Source: VRUE01 sp963844395 (GTDB taxonomy: Bacteria; Actinomycetota; Thermoleophilia; Solirubrobacterales; 70-9). From it: a stretch of 64,000 nt of DNA. Positions within the stretch are counted from its first letter, which is position 1; the number at the start of each line of letters is the position of its first letter. A program made the position numbers and the translations under genes. Shown here piece after piece: positions 1-7,607 of the stretch. A model generated the notes under the pieces. It searched no databases, was not told where the DNA came from, and saw only the letters and a list, made by a program, of their open reading frames with translations. The stretch covers positions 1,116,001-1,180,000 of the forward strand of contig CAWJNX010000002.1 in the NCBI GenBank assembly GCA_963844395.1, in the 5' to 3' direction.

Positions 1-693
1 GTCGACCAGGACGTTTCCGTTGCCCAGCTCCCGGAACTCGTGCCCGTCGATGATCTCCCCTCTGGTCCTCACGGTTCGCAGTTGCTCTCCCGAGACCGAG
101 CGGACCTCGTGGGCCATGCGGGGGTCGAGCCCGTAGCCGTCGCCGAACGACCGTGCCCAGGAGACCGTGCCGTCTTCGAGGACCTGGCCCCAGAGGGCGC
201 GGGTGCTCGGCGTGTACCACCAGCGCGGCACGCCCTCGTGATCGAAGACGATCACCCACGGACGCGCATCGCGCGATGGCCTGAAGCTGACGACGAACAA
301 GCCGGGGGCGAGCGGGGCCAGCTTCTGGAACTTCCAGGCCGGGAAGTCCACCGGCAGACATCGCACCCGGTACGTCTGGCGGCTGCCTCCGCTGATGACG
401 GCGATCGGGAAGTCTTCGCCAGGCCGGGCGCCGGGATCGATCTCGACGGTTCCACCTCTTGGCTCCTCGGAGCCGACAGCAACGGTCGTGTCCTGGGCCT
501 GAACGCGGATCGGGGAGTCGCCGCGGCCACAGCGTGAGACATAACTGGTCTCCGCCGGATCGAACTCAGGGAAGAGTCCGCTGATCGAGGCCGAGGCTTT
601 CGAGCCCGCCTCCGCATCGTCCCGAGCCCCGCAACCGACAAGCATGAGCGCGAGCGCACTCAGCCCCGCGGTGAGGATGGCTCTTCCGATCAC
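1..693 (-). CDS. Arylsulfotransferase-like lipoprotein, 3' part outside window
   Basis: This frame is open from a GTG at 693 to the window edge, so the C-terminus is missing. It opens with a hydrophobic signal peptide ending in a lipobox (LMLVGC at about residues 17-22), so the product should be an exported lipoprotein. The later part reads PWVIVFDHEGVPRWWYTP, then WGQVLEDGTVSW, and finally DGHEFRELGNGNVLVD. This spacing of beta-propeller-like repeats, with a DGH...NGN stretch, resembles the arylsulfotransferase (ASST) superfamily. Family membership is inferred from motifs; the catalytic part cannot be judged. The gene is divergent from cysM. Confidence 0.6.
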   Translation of the reverse strand, partial: MIGRAILTAGLSALALMLVGCGARDDAEAGSKASASISGLFPEFDPAETSYVSRCGRGDSPIRVQAQDTTVAVGSEEPRGGTVEIDPGARPGEDFPIAVISGGSRQTYRVRCLPVDFPAWKFQKLAPLAPGLFVVSFRPSRDARPWVIVFDHEGVPRWWYTPSTRALWGQVLEDGTVSWARSFGDGYGLDPRMAHEVRSVSGEQLRTVRTRGEIIDGHEFRELGNGNVLVD

Positions 694-775
694 GCCGCCA
701 GTTTAGAAGTGGGTTTCGGTCGCCTCACCAGCCCCGACCAGCCTCCCTATACTTTTTGAAGTAACGGGAGAACTT

Positions 776-1741
776 ATGCCTCGCGACGTGCTACTCAACC
801 GCCCCTGCGGGGGACGCTTCGGCGACATCGTCGAGTCGATCGGCAACACGCCGCTGGTCGAGCTGCCTCGCCTCTCTCCAAAGCCAGAGGTACGGATCTA
901 CGCGAAGCTCGAGGGCCGCAACCCGACCGGCTCGGTCAAGGACCGGGTCGCCAGGTCGATGATCGAGACGGCCGAGGCCGAGGGCGCGATCGAGCCCGGG
1001 CAGACGATCCTCGAGCCGACCTCCGGCAACACCGGCATCTCGCTGGCGATGATCTGCCGCCGCAAGGGCTACCCGCTGAAGGTGGTGATGCCCGACAACG
1101 TGACCACCGAGCGCACCCAGCTGCTCGAGATGTACGGAGCGGAGATCGTCTACTCGGAGGGCGCCAAGGGATCGAACGGCGCGGTCGAGGTGGCACTGGA
1201 GATGGCCGAGGACTCGCGCTACCACATGCCCTATCAGTACGGCAACGAGGCCAACCCGCTCGCCCACTACAACGGCACCGCGGTCGAGATCCTCGAAGAG
1301 CTGGACAACGTCGCGGCCTTCGTCGGCGGCCTCGGTACCGGTGGAACCCTGATGGGCAACGGGCGGCGGCTGAAGGAGCACGACCCCGAGACCCTGATCG
1401 TCGCCGCCGAGCCGATGCAGGGCGAGGAGGTCCACGGTCTGCGCTCGCTCGACGACGGCTTCATCCCGCCGATCATCGACATCGCCATGTTCGACCGCAA
1501 GATCATGGTCTCCAACCGCGACGCGATCGTCTGGACGCGAAAGCTGCTCGACGAGGAGGGCGTTTTCGCCGGCGTCTCCTCCGGGGCGATCGCCCGCATC
1601 GCGGTTCGGATCGGCGAAGAGCTGGAGAGCGGCAATGTCGTCTTCCTGATCCCCGACGACGGCTGGAAGTACCTCTCCTCCGGCGTCTACACCAAACCAA
1701 TCGACGAGATAGAGAACCTCGATTCGACGGTTTGGTGGTAG
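776..1741 (+). CDS. cysM: Cysteine synthase / O-phosphoserine sulfhydrylase (CysM-like)
   Basis: This is a PLP-dependent fold-type II enzyme that makes cysteine from an activated serine. The PLP lysine lies in NPTGSVKDR (about residue 50), the substrate loop is PTSGNTGIS, and the phosphate-binding loop is GGLGTGGT. The C-terminus has DDGWKYLS, the pattern seen in mycobacterial-type CysM rather than classical CysK. At 321 residues the length is normal. A JAMM protease gene follows 15 bp later, the arrangement of the mycobacterial CysM/CysO/Mec pathway in which a sulfur-carrier protein donates sulfide. No cysO-like carrier gene is visible nearby. The start is an ATG; the first 12-15 residues are poorly conserved, so a later start is possible. 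Confidence 0.85.
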   Translation: MPRDVLLNRPCGGRFGDIVESIGNTPLVELPRLSPKPEVRIYAKLEGRNPTGSVKDRVARSMIETAEAEGAIEPGQTILEPTSGNTGISLAMICRRKGYPLKVVMPDNVTTERTQLLEMYGAEIVYSEGAKGSNGAVEVALEMAEDSRYHMPYQYGNEANPLAHYNGTAVEILEELDNVAAFVGGLGTGGTLMGNGRRLKEHDPETLIVAAEPMQGEEVHGLRSLDDGFIPPIIDIAMFDRKIMVSNRDAIVWTRKLLDEEGVFAGVSSGAIARIAVRIGEELESGNVVFLIPDDGWKYLSSGVYTKPIDEIENLDSTVWW

Positions 1742-1756
1742 GACGTCTTCTCGCCG

Positions 1757-2152
1757 ATGCGAATCGCCAAGCACCTAGTCGACGAGATCGTCGCCCACGC
1801 GCGCGAGGACCTGCCGAACGAGTGCTGCGGGATGGTCGGAGGCGTTGACGGGGATGCGCGGACGGTATACCGGGCGGAGAATGCCGAGGCGAGCCCGTTC
1901 CGGTACTCGATCGACGCCAAGGAGCAGTTTCGGCTGATGCGGGAGATCGAGGAGGCCGGTGAGGAGATGGCGGGCATCTACCACTCCCACACCAAGAGTC
2001 CCGCCTATCCCTCCCAGACCGACGTCAACCTGGCCGGCTGGCCCGACGCGGTCTACCTGATCGCCTCGCTGGCGGACGCAGATGCCCCCGACGTTAAGGG
2101 CTTCTGGATCCGCGACGGGCAGATCTCGGAGGCCGAGCTTGCCCTCGGATAG
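1757..2152 (+). CDS. JAMM/Mov34 metalloprotease (Mec-like)
   Basis: A compact 131-residue JAB1/MPN domain protein. The zinc and catalytic set is present: an upstream Glu (NECCGMVGG), then HSH followed by S and D in YHSHTKSPAYPSQTD (about residues 75-89), which is the JAMM signature. In mycobacteria the equivalent enzyme (Mec) releases cysteine from the C-terminus of the CysO carrier. Its place directly behind the cysM gene supports that role here by inference. It overlaps the next small gene. Confidence 0.85.
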   Translation: MRIAKHLVDEIVAHAREDLPNECCGMVGGVDGDARTVYRAENAEASPFRYSIDAKEQFRLMREIEEAGEEMAGIYHSHTKSPAYPSQTDVNLAGWPDAVYLIASLADADAPDVKGFWIRDGQISEAELALG

Positions 2153-2369
2153 CCGCAAGCTGGTCAAGGTCGCCTACGCCCAGCAACAGGCCGAGGCGGA
2201 AATGATCCAGGGCCTACTCGCTGAGCACGGCATACCCAGCATGCTGAGGCGGGCGGCCGGCTTCGACGTCCCCGACTTCCTGGCCGCCGGACCGCGGGAA
2301 GTCCTTGTCGCCGAGGAGGTAGCCGAGCAGGCGCGCGAAGTGCTCGAGGGAATCCCGGGCAGCGGCTAG
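2139..2369 (+). CDS. DUF2007-like small protein
   Basis: About 76 residues. The sequence KVAYAQQQAEAEMIQGLLAE followed by GIPSMLRR and REVLVAEEVAEQAREVL matches the usual DUF2007 plan (putative signal-transducing protein; function unknown). A TTG start at 2139 is preferred because a GGAGG lies six bases upstream; this places the start inside the last codons of the JAMM gene, implying translational coupling. Its stop overlaps the stop of the convergent gene on the other strand. Confidence 0.7.
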   Translation: MPSDSRKLVKVAYAQQQAEAEMIQGLLAEHGIPSMLRRAAGFDVPDFLAAGPREVLVAEEVAEQAREVLEGIPGSG

Positions 2370-3121
2370 CCGACCCCCGGCCGCACGGTTTCGCGCAGGT
2401 AACCGCGCCAGGCATCCTCGATCTCGCCAAGGCCGGCGTCGAAAGCGGATTCGAGCGTCGGGCCGGCACCGCCAGGCTGGAGGCGCAGTGCCAGATCGAC
2501 GCAGGCATCCGTGCCCCGTTCGGTCTCCAGCAGGTCGAAGATCGTGCCGCCGAGGATCACCGCATCGCGGCGGGAGGGGGGGAAGGCAGGGCGTGAGCTC
2601 TCGCGCAGGCGGCGGATTACCGCGGCCCGGTAGAGACCGACCTGGCGGGAAAAGTACTGGGCTGCGCCCTCGACCAGCCAGGCCCAGCCGAGGTAGCGGA
2701 TGAATCGACGTGGCGTCCAGGATGGCGGCAGGGCGGGGTTGTTTGAGGCCACGACGAGCTGGGCGTAGAGCCGCTCGGCGGTGCCGCGCAGCGCCTCGCG
2801 CGAGTCCTCACCGGCGGCGCGGCGTTCCATGTGGGGGTCGTTGAGGACGTGCAGCTCCGTCGCCATCGCCCAGCCGGCCAGGTAGCGCCGGCCGGCCGGC
2901 GCCGCCGACCAGCGGGCCGCGGGCAAGAACGGGTGCGCCATCGCCAGCAGGGCCGGGTTGGTGTGGACGACGATGGTGATGTCCCCGGGCACCGCTGCGA
3001 AGCGGTCCTCGAGCCGCAGCCGCAGGTCCTCCATGCGGTCAAGGATGCGCTCGGCGAACGCCGCGTCGCCACTGTCGTGGCGCGCCGCGAAGCTAAGAGA
3101 ATGCGTCTCGATCCAAGGCAT
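2366..3121 (-). CDS. Peptidase-MA-like protein lacking the HExxH site
   Basis: 251 residues. The segment AWLVEGAAQYFSRQVG matches the third zinc-ligand helix of gluzincin (peptidase MA-like) proteins common in actinobacteria. Where HExxH would be expected the sequence reads YAQLVVASNN, so no zinc site can be formed from recognised motifs. There is no signal peptide or membrane segment. It may be a pseudo-peptidase or a remote relative with another role. The ATG lies at the edge of a 17 bp inverted repeat that separates it from the upstream DUF1802 gene. Confidence 0.55.
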   Translation of the reverse strand: MPWIETHSLSFAARHDSGDAAFAERILDRMEDLRLRLEDRFAAVPGDITIVVHTNPALLAMAHPFLPAARWSAAPAGRRYLAGWAMATELHVLNDPHMERRAAGEDSREALRGTAERLYAQLVVASNNPALPPSWTPRRFIRYLGWAWLVEGAAQYFSRQVGLYRAAVIRRLRESSRPAFPPSRRDAVILGGTIFDLLETERGTDACVDLALRLQPGGAGPTLESAFDAGLGEIEDAWRGYLRETVRPGVG

Positions 3122-3223
3122 CTAAGGCCGCCTGGCCGGCGCATATCGGCGTCCTCGGTCGCTCGCGTGCAGAGCACGCCACGCTCCCTGCGTCCTTGAT
3201 CTGCTTGGCCAGGCGGCCTTAGA
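3121..3223. repeat. 103 bp element with 17 bp perfect terminal inverted repeats
   Basis: TCTAAGGCCGCCTGGCC at 3121-3137 is exactly inverted at 3207-3223. Inside is a second perfect hairpin (GCGTGC-AGA-GCACGC). One end contains the stop codon of the DUF1802 gene and the other end touches the start codon of the peptidase-like gene, so the element fills the whole intergenic space of a minus-strand pair. It has no T-run. It could be an RNA hairpin controlling the downstream gene or a MITE-like insertion. Confidence 0.8.
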
Positions 3224-3848
3224 CAAGGACTGGTTCAGAGGAGGTGCATACGGACTGGATCTCGCTGCGAGCCCGGTCGTACTCCTCGTCGGCCATCACC
3301 GGGGTGCCCTCGAAGGGCAGTTCGCGGTCGATCTCAACCCAGGAGCGGCAGCCCTGGTACTCGTCGCGGACACGCACCGTGACCGGGCGCGGAATGCGGT
3401 GGACCCGGAGCAGCAGGATGTGCAGCGGGTGGCGCCGCTTCCAGTTGAGCCGCTTCTCGGCGTAGTCCGGGGTCCAGACGTAGAAGGGGGAGAGCTCGTC
3501 GACGATGCGCGGATTGTCGATCGTCACGTGGTCGGTCACCTCGGCCCAGCAGCGCAGCCGGACGCGGTCGGGCTGAGGGATGCCGCCATCCTGGAGCAGC
3601 GCCCTGGGCGGCGGCTCCTCGTCGGGCCAGACGCCCTCCTCGAGGGCGCGGCTCAGCTCCGGGTGGTGGGACTCACGCACCAGGTTGTTCCGCTGATGGT
3701 CGAAGGTCGGGTAGAGGAAGAAGCGCTCGTGGTCGAGCTCGAAGTGCTTGTTCTCCTCGCGAATGCCGCCCTTGCGCAGGGTAAGCAGCTGCTCGCCCTC
3801 GGCGAGAGCGCGCACCGTTACTGCCCATTCCTTTAACGCGATCGGCAT
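3219..3848 (-). CDS. DUF1802 family protein
   Basis: About 209 residues from the preferred ATG. The opening MPIALKEWAVTVRALAEGEQ followed by LRKGGI and a run of aromatic/basic residues (FFLYPTFDHQR) matches DUF1802. The central part contains W-x-Y and RHPLHILLLRVHR. No catalytic residues are established for this family. An upstream in-frame ATG adds 12 residues, but the conserved region begins at the one chosen. The gene lies downstream of hyuB with a 98 bp AT-richer gap that includes a perfect CAAAATTTTG palindrome. Confidence 0.65.
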   Translation of the reverse strand: MPIALKEWAVTVRALAEGEQLLTLRKGGIREENKHFELDHERFFLYPTFDHQRNNLVRESHHPELSRALEEGVWPDEEPPPRALLQDGGIPQPDRVRLRCWAEVTDHVTIDNPRIVDELSPFYVWTPDYAEKRLNWKRRHPLHILLLRVHRIPRPVTVRVRDEYQGCRSWVEIDRELPFEGTPVMADEEYDRARSEIQSVCTSSEPVLV

Positions 3849-3982
3849 ATCAAGCTCTACCTCAAGAAGGTTGTGGAACTGCAACTGGAGTTTGGCGCCT
3901 CGGACCCTGTCCGGGCGGAGGCTCCGCCCAAGCCGGGCATTCTAGACGAGGAGGACGAAAACGCAAAATTTTGTTGGGAATT

Positions 3983-5494
3983 TCAGCGATTCCGTGAGCT
4001 GCCGCCGCCTCCAGGCGTCTCGACCCGCAGTCTGTCGCCGCGCTGCAGGTCCCCTTCGGCCTTGCTCGGAAGCGGCTCGCCGTTGAGGAGATTACGCCCG
4101 GGGGCGCCGTCGGCACCGCCCTCGCAGCCGCGCGGGGGGTGGCGGCGGCGCTCGGTGATCAGCGTGTAGCGCATCGGGGCGAGCGCCTCGATCTCGCGCA
4201 CGATCCCGTCGCCGCCGCGCCGTGAGCCCTCGCCGCCGCTGTTCCGGCGCAGCGCCAGCTCCCGTACCCGCAGCGGGAACTCGGTCTCCAGCGCCTCGAC
4301 CGGGGTGTTGAGCGTGTTCGACATCGCGACGTGGATCGCGTTCGGCCCGTCGGCGTCGGGGCAGGCCCCCTGGCCACCGCCGATCGTCTCGTAATAGGTG
4401 AAGTCGTCGTTGGAGAGGGTGAGGTTGTTCATCGTCCCTTGGCCCTGGGCGGGGACGGGCCGGGCCCCGCCAAGTGCGGCGATCACGAGGTCGGCGACCC
4501 GGCTGGAGGTCTCCACGTTGCCCGCGGCGACGGCGGCCGGGAAGCAAGCGTTGAGCAGGCAGCCCTCGGGCGCGATCACATCGATCGGCCGGTAGGCGCC
4601 GGCCGAGGGCGGCGCGTCGGGATCGGTCAGGACCCTGACCGCGAAAAAGGCTGCCGACTTGGTCACCGAGAGGGGACAGTTGAGATTGCCCGCGACCTGT
4701 GGATCGGTACCGTCGAAATCGAGCGTGAGACGGTCGCCGCGGATCGTCGCGGCGACGCGCAGGACGGCGTCGCGCGGCTCGCCGCCGGCATCATCCTCGA
4801 GCACGTCCTGCGCGGCATAGGTTCCATCGGGCAGTGCTTCCAGTGCAGCCCGGGTGCGGCGCTCGGCGTAGGCGAGGATCTCGTCCATGCCGGCGCGCAG
4901 GCGGTCGAGGCCGTGGCGGGTGGCGAGCTCGGCGAGGCGCAGCTCGCCGATCCGGTTGGCGGCACTCTGGGCGCGGAAGTCGGCGAGGCGCTGATTGGGG
5001 GAGCGCATCTGCGTCGCCAGTCCCTCCAGCACGCCGTCCTTGATTCGGGTGGGTGGAATTACTACACCCTCCTCCTCGAGCGTCCGCGAATGAACGGGCA
5101 TGCCACCGGGGGTTGGTCCGCCGATGTCAGCGTGGTGGGCGCGGCAGGCGGCGAAGCCGAGTGGCTCGTCGTCGACGAAGACCGGCGAGACCAGGGTCAC
5201 GTCGGGAAGGTGGGTGCCGCCGCGATAGGGGTCGTTGAGGATCCAGGCGACGCCGGGCCGATGCTCCTCATCCAGCACGGCGGCGACGGCGTCGGGCATC
5301 GAGCCGAGGTGGACGGGGATGTGCTCGGCTTGCATCACCAGCTCGCCGCGGGTGTCGAAGAGCGCGGTCGAGCAGTCGTGACGCTCCTTGATGTTGGCCG
5401 AGTAGGCGGAGCGAATCAGCGCAGCGCCCATCTCCTCGCAGGCGGCGCGCAACCCGCCAACCATCACCTGCAGTTCGATCGGATCGAGTCTCAT
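3983..5494 (-). CDS. hyuB: Hydantoinase B / 5-oxoprolinase beta-type subunit
   Basis: About 503 residues beginning MRLDPIELQVMVGGLRAACE, typical of HyuB. Diagnostic stretches include HDCSTALFDTRGEL, HIPVHLGSMPDAV, LNDPYRGGTHLPDVTL and a Gly-rich end (RRGGDG, then GGGG). Together with HyuA it would form an ATP-dependent amidohydrolase acting on hydantoins or 5-oxoproline in the cytosol; the substrate cannot be read from sequence. An upstream GTG would add six residues but lies in the arm of a hairpin. The gene directly follows hyuA. Confidence 0.9.
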   Translation of the reverse strand: MRLDPIELQVMVGGLRAACEEMGAALIRSAYSANIKERHDCSTALFDTRGELVMQAEHIPVHLGSMPDAVAAVLDEEHRPGVAWILNDPYRGGTHLPDVTLVSPVFVDDEPLGFAACRAHHADIGGPTPGGMPVHSRTLEEEGVVIPPTRIKDGVLEGLATQMRSPNQRLADFRAQSAANRIGELRLAELATRHGLDRLRAGMDEILAYAERRTRAALEALPDGTYAAQDVLEDDAGGEPRDAVLRVAATIRGDRLTLDFDGTDPQVAGNLNCPLSVTKSAAFFAVRVLTDPDAPPSAGAYRPIDVIAPEGCLLNACFPAAVAAGNVETSSRVADLVIAALGGARPVPAQGQGTMNNLTLSNDDFTYYETIGGGQGACPDADGPNAIHVAMSNTLNTPVEALETEFPLRVRELALRRNSGGEGSRRGGDGIVREIEALAPMRYTLITERRRHPPRGCEGGADGAPGRNLLNGEPLPSKAEGDLQRGDRLRVETPGGGGSSRNR

Positions 5495-5510
5495 ACCGCA
5501 CCGCACCGGC

Positions 5511-5558
5511 ACGTGCCGCAGCTTAGGTACCCATATCGTCCTCTAAGCTGCGGCACGT
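5511..5558. repeat. 48 bp hairpin between hyuA and hyuB
   Basis: ACGTGCCGCAGCTTAG at 5511-5526 is inverted exactly at 5543-5558 with a 16-base loop. The right arm includes the hyuA stop codon and the left arm lies immediately upstream of the hyuB start, where no Shine-Dalgarno sequence is visible. In the mRNA this would be a strong stem placed in the translation-initiation region of hyuB. Confidence 0.8.
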
Positions 5559-7564
5559 CGCTCCGCGTGGATGCTGCCGGCGTCGTTGACCCGAGCGCGC
5601 CAGCGCGGGGGCACGACGAAGGTCGCCTCGGGCAGCTCGAAGATGTGCGGGCCTTCGGCCGCGATGCCGGCCGCCGGCTCACCGCGCAGAACCGGCGTCT
5701 CGACCCACTCGCGGTCGAAGCGGACCTGACGCGCGCTCCGCTCGAGATCCCCCGCGGGCGCCGCGGCAAGGCGCGGTCTCGGTCCGGCGGCGACCAGCGC
5801 CAGGCGGATGTGGACGAGGACGACCTCGCCCTCCGGGTCGCGGTGGCCGTAGCGCTCCTCGTGTGCGCGCTCGAAGCGCTCGGCGAGGTCGGCCGGGTCG
5901 GGACGGACCGTCCCCGGCACCGGTAGCTCGAAGGCCTGGCCGGCGTAGCGCATCTCATAGACCACTTCCGGCTCGGCTCCCGTCAGGTCGCCATCCAGTC
6001 GCGCGGACAGCTCCTCGACCTCGGCGGCAATCCGGCCCGCGTCGAAGTCGGCGCCGCTCAGCATCACGGTGCGGCTGGTGTCGCGGCGGCGGTCGGACGC
6101 GCAGAGGCCGAGGGCGGAGAGGACGCCGCCGGCGCGCGGGCAGAGGATGCGTTCGATGCCGAGCTCGGCGGCGATCGCCGCGGCGTGCATCGGTCCGGCG
6201 CCGCCGAACGGCAGCAGGGAGAAGCGGCGGGGGTCGACACCGCGCTCGACCGTGACGACGCGCAGCGCCCGCACCATCTCCTGGTCGGCGACACGCACGA
6301 TCCCCTCAGCGGTCTCCAGCTCGTCGAGACCGAGCGACTGCGCGAGCTTGCCGATCGCGACTCTTGCCGCCTCGGCGTCGAGGGCGACGCCGCCGGCCAG
6401 GGTCGAGTCGGGGGCTAGCCGGCCGAGGGCCAGGTTGGCGTCGGTGACGGTTGGCTCGATACCGCCGCGCCCATAACAGGCGGGGCCGGGATCGGCCCCG
6501 GCCGAGCGCGGTCCGACGCGAAGCGCACTGCCGGCGTCTCGCCAGCCGATCGAGCCGCCGCCGGCGCCGACGGTATGCACGTCGACCATCGGCAGCTGGA
6601 TGACCCGGCCGCCAATCCGGCGCGAGTCGGTGCGCCGCACTTCGCCGTCCTCGACCACGCAGACGTCGCAGGAGGTGCCGCCCATGTCGAGGCCGATCGC
6701 GTTGTCGTCGCCGCTGGCCCTGGCGAGGAGGCCTGCCCCGACCGCGCCGCCCGCGGGGCCGGAGAGGACGCTCCAGGCTCCGGCCCGCGCGGCCTCCTCG
6801 GCCGCGGCGACGCCGCCGGAGGACTGCATCACGAGCGGCCGCGGCAGCCCTGTCTTCGCCGCGGACTCGCCGAGTCGCCCCAGGTAACGACCGAGCAGGG
6901 GGGAGAGGTAAGCGTCGATCGCAGCGGTGGAGCAGCGCTCGTACTCGCGGAAGCGGGGCAGCACCTCGTGCGAGGCTGAGACGTGGACCCCGGGCAGATC
7001 CCGTCGCAACTGCTCGGCGATCGCTCGCTCGTGTGAGGGGTCGAGGTAGGAGAAGAGGAGGCAGACCGCGACCGATTCGGCGCCGCTCGCGCGAACCAGC
7101 TCGACGAGTCGCTGGGGCTCCTCGGAGCTGAGCGGCTCGACTATTCCCTCGGGACCGATCCGCTCGGCAGCCTCGAAGCGCAGTTGCGGCTCGATCAGCG
7201 GCGCCGGCTTCGGCGCGCAGAGGCGGTATAGGTCGGGGCGGTCTTGGCGGCCAATGTCGAGCAGATCAGCGAAGCCATGGGTGGCGATAAGGGCGGTACG
7301 GGCCCCGCGTTCCTCCAGCAGCGCGTTCGTCCCGACCGTCATCCCGTGCGCGAAAGCCTCCACATCGCCGGCAACGGCGCCGGCCCGGCGCAGCACCTCC
7401 CACACCGCGCCGATCACCGCTTCGGACTGGTCGTGGGGGGTCGTCGGCAGCTTCGCCGTGTGCACCGCCTCCCCGTCCATTAAGACGGCGTCGGTGAAGG
7501 TCCCGCCTACGTCGACGCCTAGCAGCACTCCGGTGACGCTAACGGGCTCGCCATCCGTTCGCAC
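5543..7564 (-). CDS. hyuA: Hydantoinase A / 5-oxoprolinase alpha-type subunit
   Basis: 673 residues, normal for HyuA. The N-terminus carries the ASKHA-type phosphate loop LLGVDVGGTFTDAVL; further on are HGMTVGTNALLEERG, a SGPAGGAVGA loop and GLDMGGTSCDV, then a conserved VDVHTVGAGGGSI. It is the ATPase/kinase-like partner of HyuB. The listed GTG start lies inside a hairpin arm and has no evident ribosome site; an internal GTG in front of LLGVDVGGT is an alternative. Upstream nadB is in the same orientation, but a functional link is not obvious. Confidence 0.88.
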   Translation of the reverse strand: MRTDGEPVSVTGVLLGVDVGGTFTDAVLMDGEAVHTAKLPTTPHDQSEAVIGAVWEVLRRAGAVAGDVEAFAHGMTVGTNALLEERGARTALIATHGFADLLDIGRQDRPDLYRLCAPKPAPLIEPQLRFEAAERIGPEGIVEPLSSEEPQRLVELVRASGAESVAVCLLFSYLDPSHERAIAEQLRRDLPGVHVSASHEVLPRFREYERCSTAAIDAYLSPLLGRYLGRLGESAAKTGLPRPLVMQSSGGVAAAEEAARAGAWSVLSGPAGGAVGAGLLARASGDDNAIGLDMGGTSCDVCVVEDGEVRRTDSRRIGGRVIQLPMVDVHTVGAGGGSIGWRDAGSALRVGPRSAGADPGPACYGRGGIEPTVTDANLALGRLAPDSTLAGGVALDAEAARVAIGKLAQSLGLDELETAEGIVRVADQEMVRALRVVTVERGVDPRRFSLLPFGGAGPMHAAAIAAELGIERILCPRAGGVLSALGLCASDRRRDTSRTVMLSGADFDAGRIAAEVEELSARLDGDLTGAEPEVVYEMRYAGQAFELPVPGTVRPDPADLAERFERAHEERYGHRDPEGEVVLVHIRLALVAAGPRPRLAAAPAGDLERSARQVRFDREWVETPVLRGEPAAGIAAEGPHIFELPEATFVVPPRWRARVNDAGSIHAERRAAA

Positions 7565-7595
7565 TTGTGGTCGCTATCCGGCGATAAGTGCGAAC
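7557..7595. repeat. Hairpin at the hyuA start
   Basis: GTTCGCACTT at 7557-7566 is inverted at 7586-7595, with an inner TCGC...GCGA stem in the loop. The arm covers the assigned GTG of hyuA, so the stem would mask that codon in RNA. It occupies most of the gap between the nadB stop and hyuA. Confidence 0.65.
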
Positions 7596-7607
7596 TCGTC
7601 GGTTGAG

